A stretch of 18,936 bases of DNA, taken from the NCBI GenBank assembly GCA_905215405.1, contig CAJMQE010000072.1, positions 1 to 18,936 on the forward strand. Reading direction: 5' to 3'. Each line of letters begins with the position of its first letter. Within the stretch, counting starts at the first letter, position 1. The stretch is from an uncultured bacterium (lineage in GTDB: Bacteria > Bacillota > Clostridia > Lachnospirales > Lachnospiraceae). Positions 12,275-18,936 of this stretch are shown here, piece after piece. A program made the translations under genes and the position numbers. The notes beneath the pieces are model-generated. The model was not told the DNA's origin, made no database searches, and saw only the letters and a list, made by a program, of their open reading frames with translations.

Positions 12275-14737
12275 ATGCAGAGCAGATTTACGAAGAAAGC
12301 AGAAGAAGCACTTGTAAGTGCCAGTGAAGTTGCTGCAGAACTGAAACACAGTTATGTTGGAACAGAGCATATTCTGATCGGATTGATCAGAACACAGGAA
12401 AGCCTGGCTTCTGCAGTACTTTTAAAACATGGAGTAACTGATGAAAAGGTAATAGAACTGGTCAATCAGTTAATTGCACCAGAGGGTGCAGTAAATGTAA
12501 AAGATCCTCACAGCTATACACCAAGAGCTGTCAGAATCCTTGAAAATGCAGAAAAAGAAGCAGTCAGATTTAAAGCACAGTTGACTGGAACAGAACATAT
12601 TCTGATTTCAATTATTAAAGAGACAGATTGTGTTGCAACCAGACTCCTGAATACAATAGGCGTTAATATTAAAAAATTATATATCGATATTATGGTCTCC
12701 ATGGGAGAAGATGCAAATAAATACAAGGAAGATTTTCAGAATGGTAAAGTGCGTGGCAAAGATAAAAATGCAACGGCGACTCTGAACCAGTATAGTCGTG
12801 ATCTGACACAGCTTGCCAGAGAAGGAAAACTTGACCCGGTTATAGGAAGAACAGAAGAAATTCAGCGTGTTGTTCAGATACTGACAAGAAGAACCAAGAA
12901 TAACCCATGTCTGATCGGAGAACCAGGTGTAGGTAAGACTGCAATCGCAGAAGGACTTGCAAGTAAGATCGTTGAAGGCAATGTTCCTGACATCATAAAA
13001 GAAAAACGAGTGCTGACTCTGGATCTGTCTGGAATGGTAGCTGGTTCAAAATATCGTGGTGAATTTGAGGAAAGAATTAAAAAAGTAATTGAAGAAGTCA
13101 GAAATGATGGAAAGATTCTTTTATTCCTGGATGAATTGCACACGATCATCGGCGCAGGTGGTGCAGAAGGTGCGATCGACGCTTCTAATATCTTAAAGCC
13201 ATCTCTTGCAAGAGGAGAGATTCAGCTGATTGGTGCAACAACAATTGAAGAATATCGTAAATATATTGAAAAAGATGCCGCACTTGAAAGAAGATTCCAG
13301 CCGGTTCGTGTAGAAGAGCCATCTGAGGATGAAGCAATTGAAATATTAAAAGGACTTAGAAAAAGCTACGAAGATCATCATAAAGTAACAATTACAGATG
13401 AGGCAGTCGTTGCAGCAGTTAAGATGTCCAAGAGATATATTAATGATAGATTTTTACCTGACAAAGCAATCGATCTGATTGATGAAGCATCCTCAAGAAT
13501 CCGTTTGAATTCATATGTGATGCCAGATGGAATCAAAAAGCTGCAGAAAGAGATCAAGAATCTGGAACTGGATAAAGAAGAAGCGATCAAAAAGGAAGCT
13601 TACGAAGATGCCGGTGAAATTAAAAAGAAACAGGGCAAGAAAGAAGATCGTCTTCAGAAACTGATGGATAAGTGGGAGAAAGAGAAAAATTCCTCAGATT
13701 TATCGGTAGGAGAAGATGAGATTGCAGATGTTGTATCAACATGGACTAAAATACCAGTCAAAAAACTTGCCATGGGAGATAAAGAACGTCTTCTTCAGCT
13801 GGAAGATACACTGCATCAGCGTGTAATTGGTCAGGAAGAAGCAGTTACATCCATTGCAAAGGCTATCAGACGAGGCAGAGTTGGCCTGAAAGATCCAAAG
13901 CGTCCAATCGGATCATTCCTTTTCCTTGGACCTACGGGTGTTGGTAAGACAGAACTTTCAAAAACGCTTGCAGATGCAATGTTCGGCAGCGAAAATGCTT
14001 TGATCAGAGTTGATATGTCTGAATATATGGAGAAACATACAGTGTCTAAGATCATTGGATCTCCTCCTGGATATGTTGGCTATGATGAAGGTGGACAGCT
14101 TAGTGAAAAAGTAAGAAGAAATCCTTATTCAGTTATTCTTTTTGATGAAATTGAAAAAGCGCATCCGGACGTATTCAATATTTTACTGCAGGTCCTTGAT
14201 GATGGTCATATTACAGATTCTACAGGTCGTGTAGTCGATTTTAAGAATACGGTCATCATTATGACTTCTAATGCGGGAGCTGAAAATATTGTTACACCAA
14301 AAACGCTTGGATTCAGTGCTGGTAATACAGAGAAGCAGAACTACGATATGATGAAGGGCAAGGTAATGGAAGAAGTCAAAAGACTCTTTAAACCTGAGTT
14401 TATCAATCGTATTGATGAAATTATCGTATTCCACATGCTGACAAAGGAACAGATCGGTGAGATCGTTACGATTATGATGCAGACAATCAATAAGAGGACA
14501 ATGGAACAGATGAAACTGTCAATTGAACTTGATGAATCAGCAAAGAAATTTATTGTAGATAAAGGATATGATTCCAAATACGGAGCCAGACCTCTTCGCC
14601 GTGCAATTCAGAATAATATTGAAGATGCACTCGCTGAAGAAATTCTGCAGGGAAAAGTAAAAAATGGGAATAAAGTCGTTGCGACATATAAAGACGAAAA
14701 ATTACAATTTTCTGTAAAACGTGGCTTAAATCACTAG
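12275..14737 (+). CDS. clpC: ClpC, AAA+ unfoldase of the ClpCP protease
   Basis: An 820-residue Hsp100 ATPase. There is an N-terminal domain with two repeats (about 3-145, 'HSYVGTEHILIGLIR' and 'AQLTGTEHILISIIK'), D1 with Walker A GEPGVGKT at 215-222 and Walker B LLFLDE at 282-287, then a UVR-containing middle domain at about 410-475. D2 carries Walker A GPTGVGKT at 552-559, pore loop GYVGYDEGG at 609-617, and Walker B VILFDE at 620-625. The LGF at 678-680 is the tripeptide that docks into ClpP. Nothing essential appears to be missing. It unfolds McsB-marked or adaptor-delivered proteins and feeds them to ClpP, which is not in this window. AAAGGAAA (12260-12267) is 7 nt before the ATG. It is the last gene of the stress operon. 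I see no classic terminator after it. Confidence 0.97.
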   Translation: MQSRFTKKAEEALVSASEVAAELKHSYVGTEHILIGLIRTQESLASAVLLKHGVTDEKVIELVNQLIAPEGAVNVKDPHSYTPRAVRILENAEKEAVRFKAQLTGTEHILISIIKETDCVATRLLNTIGVNIKKLYIDIMVSMGEDANKYKEDFQNGKVRGKDKNATATLNQYSRDLTQLAREGKLDPVIGRTEEIQRVVQILTRRTKNNPCLIGEPGVGKTAIAEGLASKIVEGNVPDIIKEKRVLTLDLSGMVAGSKYRGEFEERIKKVIEEVRNDGKILLFLDELHTIIGAGGAEGAIDASNILKPSLARGEIQLIGATTIEEYRKYIEKDAALERRFQPVRVEEPSEDEAIEILKGLRKSYEDHHKVTITDEAVVAAVKMSKRYINDRFLPDKAIDLIDEASSRIRLNSYVMPDGIKKLQKEIKNLELDKEEAIKKEAYEDAGEIKKKQGKKEDRLQKLMDKWEKEKNSSDLSVGEDEIADVVSTWTKIPVKKLAMGDKERLLQLEDTLHQRVIGQEEAVTSIAKAIRRGRVGLKDPKRPIGSFLFLGPTGVGKTELSKTLADAMFGSENALIRVDMSEYMEKHTVSKIIGSPPGYVGYDEGGQLSEKVRRNPYSVILFDEIEKAHPDVFNILLQVLDDGHITDSTGRVVDFKNTVIIMTSNAGAENIVTPKTLGFSAGNTEKQNYDMMKGKVMEEVKRLFKPEFINRIDEIIVFHMLTKEQIGEIVTIMMQTINKRTMEQMKLSIELDESAKKFIVDKGYDSKYGARPLRRAIQNNIEDALAEEILQGKVKNGNKVVATYKDEKLQFSVKRGLNH

Positions 14738-14749
14738 AAAAAAAAGAGC

Positions 14750-14822
14750 AGGTATTGTATAATATATTTATACATTTGATATAAATTTTACAGTACATTT
14801 ACAAGGGAGAGTAGCAATACCT
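14750..14822 (+). repeat. Inverted repeat downstream of clpC
   Basis: AGGTATTG (14750-14757) and CAATACCT (14815-14822) are perfect 8-bp arms 57 nt apart in the 144-bp gap between clpC and the next gene. The loop is very A/T-rich. No T-run follows, so termination is uncertain. It could be a weak 3' structure or an operator pair. No good promoter for the next gene was found; the TATAAT at 14856-14861 is too close to its ribosome site. Confidence 0.3.
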
Positions 14823-14881
14823 TGTATATCATTATTATATTATCTGTATGAACGATATAATGTGATTAGGAGGACACTTAG

Positions 14882-15301
14882 ATGCCAGTAGTGAATGAGT
14901 TGATTCGATCAGAAGCGGATGGAACTTTAAGTTTTGGTAACTATAAGTTAAGTACAAAGTCAAAATTATCAGATTTTGAACATGATGGTGATTCATATAA
15001 GGTTAAGACCTTTCATGAGATTACGAAGTTAGAAAAGAATGGAATGTTCGTTTATGAGTCTGTACCGGGTACAGCCGTTAATCATATGAAGATCACAGAG
15101 GATGGCATTACATTTCATGTTGAAGGTGCAGAAGATGCACAGATTACATTAGAAGTTGAGACAGGTGCACAGTATGATGTGACTGTTGGAACTGAAGATG
15201 CTGGCAAGATGAAAACAAATCTTGGTGGAAAACTCGTACTGAGCGTTGAACTTGGGGAAAATAAGTCAGTGCCAGTCAAAGTAACAAAATGTAATGAATA
15301 A
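14882..15301 (+). CDS. Conserved Lachnospiraceae protein of unknown function ('endosialidase'-labelled family)
   Basis: A 139-residue protein starting MPVVNELIRSEADGTLSFG. I recall close relatives in Lachnospiraceae being labelled 'endosialidase', but at this length there is no room for a sialidase catalytic domain and no Asp-box is visible. It looks all-beta: an N-terminal half ('GNYKLSTKSKLSDFEHDGD', 'KLEKNGMFVYESVPGTAV') and a C-terminal half of repeated strands ('ITLEVETGAQYDVTVG', 'LVLSVELGENKSVPVKV') like a small beta-sandwich. There is no signal peptide or membrane span. AGGAGG at 14868-14873 is 8 nt before the ATG. It stands alone between clpC and radA, closed by a strong terminator. 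Function is unknown. Confidence 0.82.
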   Translation: MPVVNELIRSEADGTLSFGNYKLSTKSKLSDFEHDGDSYKVKTFHEITKLEKNGMFVYESVPGTAVNHMKITEDGITFHVEGAEDAQITLEVETGAQYDVTVGTEDAGKMKTNLGGKLVLSVELGENKSVPVKVTKCNE

Positions 15302-15317
15302 CAGATAGTCTGATTTT

Positions 15318-15382
15318 ATATTCTATGAATCTGTTCTGCAATTAGGTAACTGATTACAGACAGATCCATAGAATATTTTTTT
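15318..15382 (+). terminator. Intrinsic terminator of the small conserved gene
   Basis: TATTCTATG near 15319-15327 pairs with CATAGAATA near 15367-15375. After one mismatch the stem continues as ATCTGT/ACAGAT. The loop is about 25 nt and a run of seven T's follows. It lies about 20 nt after the stop codon and insulates radA from upstream transcription. The remaining 200 bp to radA shows nothing else I can support, beyond a weak TTGAAA near 15536. Confidence 0.85.
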
Positions 15383-15583
15383 ATAAGAAATATGATAGAT
15401 ATCTTGCTGATTATACGGGTGCAGTCTTAAAATAGATAAAAAAGAGGTAAAATAATATGGTGTGAATATTGTTTTGCTGCTTTTTGGCTTACCCATATAA
15501 ATTAGAAAACGACAGCATTTATGCATATAGCAGTTTTGAAAGGCAAAGAATAGACAGGATACATGTAGTAAGGAGCAGAATAA

Positions 15584-16957
15584 ATGGCAAAAGCAAAGAC
15601 GAGCGCATTCTTTTGTAAAGAATGTGGATATGAATCCTCAAAATGGTCAGGGCAGTGTCCTGCATGTAAAGCATGGAATTCATTTGTAGAGGAACCGGTC
15701 GCACCTAAAAATGCCACAAAGGGTGTTATATCGGAAGGAATTTCTAGATTAGGAGGATCAAAGCCTTCGAGTCTGTCAGCAATTTCGACAGAAGATAAAA
15801 CCAGGCTGTCTACGGGAATTGGAGAATTGGACAGAGTTCTTGGTGGCGGTATTGTAGAGGGTTCCCTTGTTCTGGTCGGAGGAGACCCCGGAATAGGAAA
15901 ATCAACACTATTATTACAGATGTGTCAGAAACTGTCTCAGGCCAAAAAGAATGTACTTTATATTTCAGGAGAAGAGTCTTTAAAACAGATAAAATTAAGA
16001 GCAGAGCGAATTGGTGAATTTGAAGACTGTCTGCAGCTGCTTTGTGAGACAAATCTGGAACTGATTCAGAATACATTAAAGGAGTTAAAACCGGAAGTGG
16101 TTATTATCGACTCGATACAGACCATGTATAGTGAACAGGTAGGCTCCGCACCAGGTAGTGTCAGCCAGGTCAGGGAATCGACTTCAATCCTGATGCAGCT
16201 TGCTAAAGGACTCTCAATTACAATATTTATAGTTGGACATGTTACCAAGGAAGGTGTAGTTGCAGGGCCTAGAGTACTTGAACATATGGTTGATACAGTT
16301 CTTTATTTTGAAGGAGACCGTAATGCAGCTTATAGAATACTCAGAGGTGTCAAAAATCGTTTTGGCTCTACTAATGAGATTGGAGTATTCGAAATGCAGG
16401 AGGCTGGCCTGGTCGAAGTTAAAAATCCTTCCGAGTACATGTTAAGTGGAAAACCAGAAGGGGCCTCGGGTTCTGTTGTAGTCTGTCTAATGGAAGGAAC
16501 CAGACCACTTCTGGTCGAAATTCAGGCACTTGTCTGCGATTCTAATTTTGGTATGCCAAGAAGAACGGCAGCAGGAACAGACTATAACAGAGTAAATCTT
16601 TTAATGGCAGTACTGGAAAAACGAGTGGGAATGCATTTATCAGGCTGTGATGCCTATGTAAATATTGCCGGTGGTCTGAAAGTAAATGAACCTGCACTGG
16701 ATCTGGGGATTGTAATGGCAATCGTATCCAGTTATAAGAACAGGGAGATAGATCCTAAGACGATCATTTTTGGAGAAGTTGGTCTTGCAGGTGAAGTAAG
16801 AGCTGTAAGTCAGCCACAGCAGAGAGTAAATGAAGCGATTAAACTTGGATTTTCCTATTGTATTATGCCGGAAGTCAGTCTTAAGAACATTAAGAGCAGT
16901 AATAAAATTAAGATTATTGGGGTTAAGAACTTGAATGAGGCAATTACTTATATTTAA
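15584..16957 (+). CDS. radA: RadA, DNA repair and recombination ATPase
   Basis: A 457-residue RecA-like protein that drives branch migration of recombination intermediates. It has a C4 zinc finger (C11, C14, C25, C28 in 'FFCKECGYESSKWSGQCPAC'), Walker A GDPGIGKST at 100-108, Walker B VVIID at 172-176, the RadA signature KNRFG at 257-261, and a C-terminal Lon-protease-like domain ('NIAGGLKVNEPALDLGI') that has a scaffold role. Length is standard. AAGGAG at 15570-15575 is 8 nt before the ATG. In Bacillus radA follows clpC directly and precedes disA. Here a small unknown gene intervenes, and after radA there is a terminator, not disA. Confidence 0.96.
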   Translation: MAKAKTSAFFCKECGYESSKWSGQCPACKAWNSFVEEPVAPKNATKGVISEGISRLGGSKPSSLSAISTEDKTRLSTGIGELDRVLGGGIVEGSLVLVGGDPGIGKSTLLLQMCQKLSQAKKNVLYISGEESLKQIKLRAERIGEFEDCLQLLCETNLELIQNTLKELKPEVVIIDSIQTMYSEQVGSAPGSVSQVRESTSILMQLAKGLSITIFIVGHVTKEGVVAGPRVLEHMVDTVLYFEGDRNAAYRILRGVKNRFGSTNEIGVFEMQEAGLVEVKNPSEYMLSGKPEGASGSVVVCLMEGTRPLLVEIQALVCDSNFGMPRRTAAGTDYNRVNLLMAVLEKRVGMHLSGCDAYVNIAGGLKVNEPALDLGIVMAIVSSYKNREIDPKTIIFGEVGLAGEVRAVSQPQQRVNEAIKLGFSYCIMPEVSLKNIKSSNKIKIIGVKNLNEAITYI

Positions 16958-17038
16958 AGGATATTTTTATTTAGTTTATATAGTATGCAATTGTCATATG
17001 GTTAAGTGTGATTAGAAAACTATATTAGTATAGAGAAC

Positions 17039-17080
17039 AAACCAGACTGTAATGAATGTTCAGTCTGGTTTATTTTATTG
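17039..17080 (+). terminator. Intrinsic terminator after radA
   Basis: AAACCAGACTG (17039-17049) and CAGTCTGGTTT (17061-17071) are perfect 11-bp arms around an 11-nt loop. ATTTTATT follows. It lies about 80 nt after the radA stop. The A-rich left flank makes it possibly bidirectional. From here to 17240 I see no gene. Confidence 0.85.
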
Positions 17081-17240
17081 CGTATATTACATTTATTATG
17101 TGGTAAATGGTCAATCCGAACGATCTAAAGCAAAGCATCTGTGTTTGGTTCATCGTTTCTGTTAGTAGAAGCTTTGTTATTACATATGTTAGCAATTCAG
17201 GATAGTCTTGGAAAAAAATATTTTCATTAGTACTTTAGTA

Positions 17241-17249
17241 TGATATAAT
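17241..17249 (+). promoter_or_regulatory. Extended -10 promoter of the chemoreceptor-like gene
   Basis: TGATATAAT at 17241-17249 is a perfect extended -10, the same nine bases as in the glycan operon promoter. The -35 region (17221-17226, TTTTCA) is weak, as is usual with this type. Downstream, a sigma-D-like GCCGAAAA at 17266-17273 sits in the loop of a 7-bp hairpin (17259-17265 with 17276-17282). The leader to the gene is about 125 nt. Confidence 0.55.
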
Positions 17250-17312
17250 TATATCTACCATAAATGCCGAAAAATATTTATGTAGGGTTATTATTATTTA
17301 GAGAGGAAATGC

Positions 17313-17354
17313 ATGATAGTACAGAATACTATCCAATTCGTGTTTGGAGTGTAG
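17313..17354 (+). CDS. Possible 13-residue leader peptide
   Basis: GAGAGGAAATGC before the ATG at 17313 gives a good ribosome site (GAGAGG, 17301-17306). The ORF reads MIVQNTIQFVFGV and stops at 17352-17354, 25 nt before the chemoreceptor-like gene. A second tiny ORF starts at 17357 and overlaps the gene start. The site may be a translated leader or a relic of a longer N-terminus. There is no composition bias pointing to amino-acid attenuation. Confidence 0.3.
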   Translation: MIVQNTIQFVFGV

Positions 17355-17379
17355 ACATGGAGTGCAGGGAGAAACAGGT

Positions 17380-18015
17380 ATGGATAAAGAATTAGTAATG
17401 GAGTTATCTAAGATTTTAGATGGATTGGATGATTCACAGGAGAAACTTGAAAAAGATGCATTTGATGTAATTAACTCATCTGATACATCATTAAATCTTG
17501 TAAAAGAGAGTATCGGAAGTGTTGAAGAAATTTTAAAAATGATAGAAACGTTGAATCATGTTGTTGGCGAATCATCAGATAAGATCAAGCAGTTGGAAAG
17601 TTTGTCTTCACAGATAGAGCAGTTCGCATCCGTAATTAGTTCAATTGCGAACAGGACCAATATTTTATCACTGAATGCTTCTATTGAAGCAGCAAGGGCA
17701 GGCGAACAGGGCAGAGGCTTTGCAGTCGTGGCCAGTGAAGTCAGAAATCTTGCATCACAATCATCAAAGTCTTCAAAAGAGATTACCGATACGATTGCGC
17801 AGGTACAGAATTCTGTAAAGGAAACAGTAGCTTCTATGAATGATATTTTCACGAACGTAACATCACAGCAGGAAAAAGCAGGTAAGATCGGGGATCAGCT
17901 GAAGCAGGTCGTTGATGCTGCATATGTTGCAAATGAAAGAGCAAGAAATATTGAAAATGAAATTGCGTACCAGAGAGATATAACGGATGAAGCAAAAGGA
18001 ACACTTGCAAAGTAG
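17380..18015 (+). CDS. Soluble methyl-accepting chemotaxis-type signalling hairpin
   Basis: A 211-residue protein consisting only of the cytoplasmic signalling domain of a methyl-accepting chemotaxis protein. The kinase-contact tip 'NRTNILSLNASIEAARAGEQ' region is at 91-114, exactly central, with an ascending helix of about 90 residues before it and a descending one of about 95 after it ('GFAVVASEVRNLASQSSKSS'). There is no sensor, HAMP or membrane segment. Normally this hairpin contacts CheA and CheW. Here the input must come from a partner or the protein acts alone, for example as a decoy or adaptor (inference). The start is ATG 17380 with AGGGA at 17366-17370. A TTG at 17344 is in frame but lacks a good site. 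It is a single gene, and no chemotaxis genes are visible nearby. Confidence 0.85.
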   Translation: MDKELVMELSKILDGLDDSQEKLEKDAFDVINSSDTSLNLVKESIGSVEEILKMIETLNHVVGESSDKIKQLESLSSQIEQFASVISSIANRTNILSLNASIEAARAGEQGRGFAVVASEVRNLASQSSKSSKEITDTIAQVQNSVKETVASMNDIFTNVTSQQEKAGKIGDQLKQVVDAAYVANERARNIENEIAYQRDITDEAKGTLAK

Positions 18016-18017
18016 AA

Positions 18018-18082
18018 TAAATACATGTGAAACACAATATCAGTTAAATGACAATAGTCCGTTGATATAAGTCATGTATTTA
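18018..18082 (+). repeat. Nested inverted repeat right after the chemoreceptor-like gene
   Basis: Outer arms TAAATACATG (18018-18027) and CATGTATTTA (18073-18082) are perfect over 10 bp. Inner arms ATATCA (18037-18042) and TGATAT (18063-18068) nest inside. The structure starts 3 nt after the stop codon. Only a short T-rich tail follows, so it might be a weak terminator or a 3'-stabilising fold. Confidence 0.45.
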
Positions 18083-18151
18083 ATAGAACAATTTGCATAG
18101 TGGTCATTCTGTGCAGTTCGGTAGAGAAATCCCTACGTTGAAAGTTTATAC

Positions 18152-18335
18152 AAAAAGATCACTATATAAAAAGATGACTATAAAAAGATTGACATATAAA
18201 AAGATTGACATATAAAAGATTGCTATGTAAAAAATTGTTATATAAAAGATCGCTATATGAAAGATCACTATATAAAAAGATGACTATAAAAAGATTGCTA
18301 TACTAAAAATCATTATATAAAAAAATCAATAGCTA
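18152..18335. repeat. Degenerate AT-rich short tandem repeat array
   Basis: About twelve head-to-tail copies of a 14-16-bp unit with rough consensus AAAAGATYGCTATATA. Within it, a 38-bp block at 18154-18191 recurs exactly at 18260-18297 (offset 106 bp), showing higher-order duplication. Unit lengths vary and break any reading frame, so it is not coding. There are no unique spacers, so it is not CRISPR. The array lies in the gene-free stretch 18016-18750 between the chemoreceptor-like gene and the rRNA promoter. Confidence 0.85.
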
Positions 18336-18420
18336 ATATATATAATATAGTAGTTGAACGAATATTGGTTATAAAGAGAATCAAATGATAGTAGATGTTA
18401 TAACAGCAACTATTATATAG

Positions 18421-18461
18421 AAAAAAGCTTCAATGAGAGTATATCTTATGGAAGCTTTTTC
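18421..18461. terminator. Orphan bidirectional terminator
   Basis: AAAAAGCTTC pairs with GAAGCTTTTT, then after one mismatch ATGAGA pairs with TCTTAT (one wobble), leaving a 5-nt loop. A-run and T-run flank the stem. No gene ends nearby: the closest stop is 400 bp upstream. It may close a long 3' UTR or a noncoding RNA, or protect the rRNA operon from read-through. Confidence 0.75.
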
Positions 18462-18750
18462 TGTTAATAGCATAGTTCATATGAAGGTTTATATGTTTTG
18501 TTTGCTATATAGTATTGAAATATATGTATTTTATCTGGAACATACAGCAAAATTAAAGTAGAAGAGCTTATCAGGAGGTCTAGATTTCACAGAAAACCTG
18601 ACTAAAAAGAGAAGTTAATTCTATTTTATTCTATTATATTTATAAAAGAGATGTAAAAAGTATAAAATACTTATATCTTAGAAAGCCAGTTTTTATCAGT
18701 GTTCCAGTAAGAATATAAAAACAAAATGAAATAAAATGAAAAAATATGAG
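18462..18750. other. Gene-free AT-rich stretch upstream of the rRNA promoter
   Basis: No coding region can be supported here. An AGGAGG-like site occurs at about 18574-18579 but no start codon or open frame follows it. A small palindrome (AAGTAT/ATACTT, 18658-18672) and A-tracts are present. A-tracts close to the -35 of rRNA promoters often act as UP elements, which fits 18720-18755. Confidence 0.5.
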
Positions 18751-18758
18751 AAAAAGTG

Positions 18759-18787
18759 TTGACAAATGTAGAACACAATGGTAAGAT
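18759..18787 (+). promoter_or_regulatory. Strong rRNA operon promoter
   Basis: TTGACA at 18759-18764 and TAAGAT at 18782-18787 have exactly 17-bp spacing. A long A-rich tract (18718-18755) precedes them, like an UP element. The following sequence 'AATCAAGTCGCCGCGAGAGA' fits from memory the leader seen ahead of 16S genes in Lachnospiraceae. Confidence 0.8.
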
Positions 18788-18794
18788 AATCAAG

Positions 18795-18936
18795 TCGCCG
18801 CGAGAGACAGCGACACAGACAACTACCGAAAGGTACATAGATACTGGCTTTGCTAGTAATTACATATTGGTTTGTCGAATATGAACATTGATAACTGAAC
18901 AGTGAAACAACCCTGAAAATTCTATTAAATGAATTT
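18795..18936 (+). other. rRNA operon leader; 16S gene lies beyond the window
   Basis: The leader contains a GTCGC/GCGAC stem (about 18795-18815), then 'GAACATTGATAACTGAACAG' (18882-18901), a stretch typical of the region before 16S in clostridia. At the edge is an AAATTC/GAATTT inverted repeat (18917-18936) that may be part of the processing stem. No mature 16S start is present within the window, so the rRNA call is inferred. Confidence 0.7.

Noticed and set aside
17104..17240. c-di-GMP or other known riboswitch before the chemoreceptor-like gene
   Set aside because: No GEMM-like conserved core or tetraloop-receptor motif could be recognised, and this stretch lies upstream of the extended -10.
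18152..18335. CRISPR array
   Set aside because: Units are only 14-16 bp, degenerate and adjoining with no unique spacers, and no cas genes are present.
18570..18620. Gene start after an AGGAGG-like site
   Set aside because: No start codon at a usable distance and no open frame; frequent stops in all frames.

Overview
The window looks like chromosomal DNA of a spore-forming Clostridia bacterium, most likely a gut Lachnospiraceae (Dorea/Coprococcus/Blautia/Roseburia-like). The reasons are A+T-rich sequence with strong AGGAGG ribosome sites, a DUF5721-type protein, the 'MPVVNELIR' protein often mislabelled endosialidase, the mcsA-mcsB-clpC...radA order, and a clostridial rRNA leader at the right edge. 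The genus is inferred from remembered family resemblance; no search was possible. No IS element, prophage, CRISPR array or tRNA is visible.

Layout. (1) 1-4100: a lone minus-strand DUF5721-type gene; a plus-strand pair (DegV lipid-binding protein, alpha/beta-hydrolase); a bidirectional terminator; then a convergent minus-strand pair of unrecognised genes. (2) 4200-4800: a 46-codon plus-strand ORF and an 81-residue Cys/Gly/Asn protein built from two tandem modules (minus strand), with back-to-back hairpins between them. (3) 4900-10045: a four-gene plus-strand operon for surface glycan work: a GT2 glycosyltransferase fused to a GtrA membrane domain, a membrane-anchored phosphodiester-glycosidase protein, an unknown anchored extracytoplasmic protein, and a MurJ/SpoVB-type flippase. 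It has an extended -10 promoter and a clear terminator. (4) 10110-14740: a stress operon, GntR(YtrA-type) regulator - mcsA - mcsB - clpC. McsB with activator McsA phosphorylates arginines, and ClpC with ClpP (not in window) degrades the marked proteins. Where Bacillus has ctsR as first gene, this locus has a GntR protein whose promoter carries a perfect palindrome over the -10. (5) 14880-16960: a small conserved unknown, then radA. (6) 17040-18015: a terminator and a short soluble methyl-accepting-type signalling hairpin with no sensor or membrane part. (7) 18016-18936: about 0.9 kb without genes, holding a nested inverted repeat, a degenerate AT-rich short tandem array, an orphan terminator, and the promoter and leader of an rRNA operon whose 16S gene must lie beyond the right edge.

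Most interesting points: the GntR-for-CtsR swap with its operator, the duplicated Cys/Gly module protein with a sporulation-like promoter, the compact glycan operon with an unknown partner, the stand-alone chemoreceptor hairpin, and the repeat array before the rRNA operon. I found no clear wholly new defence or mobile system.
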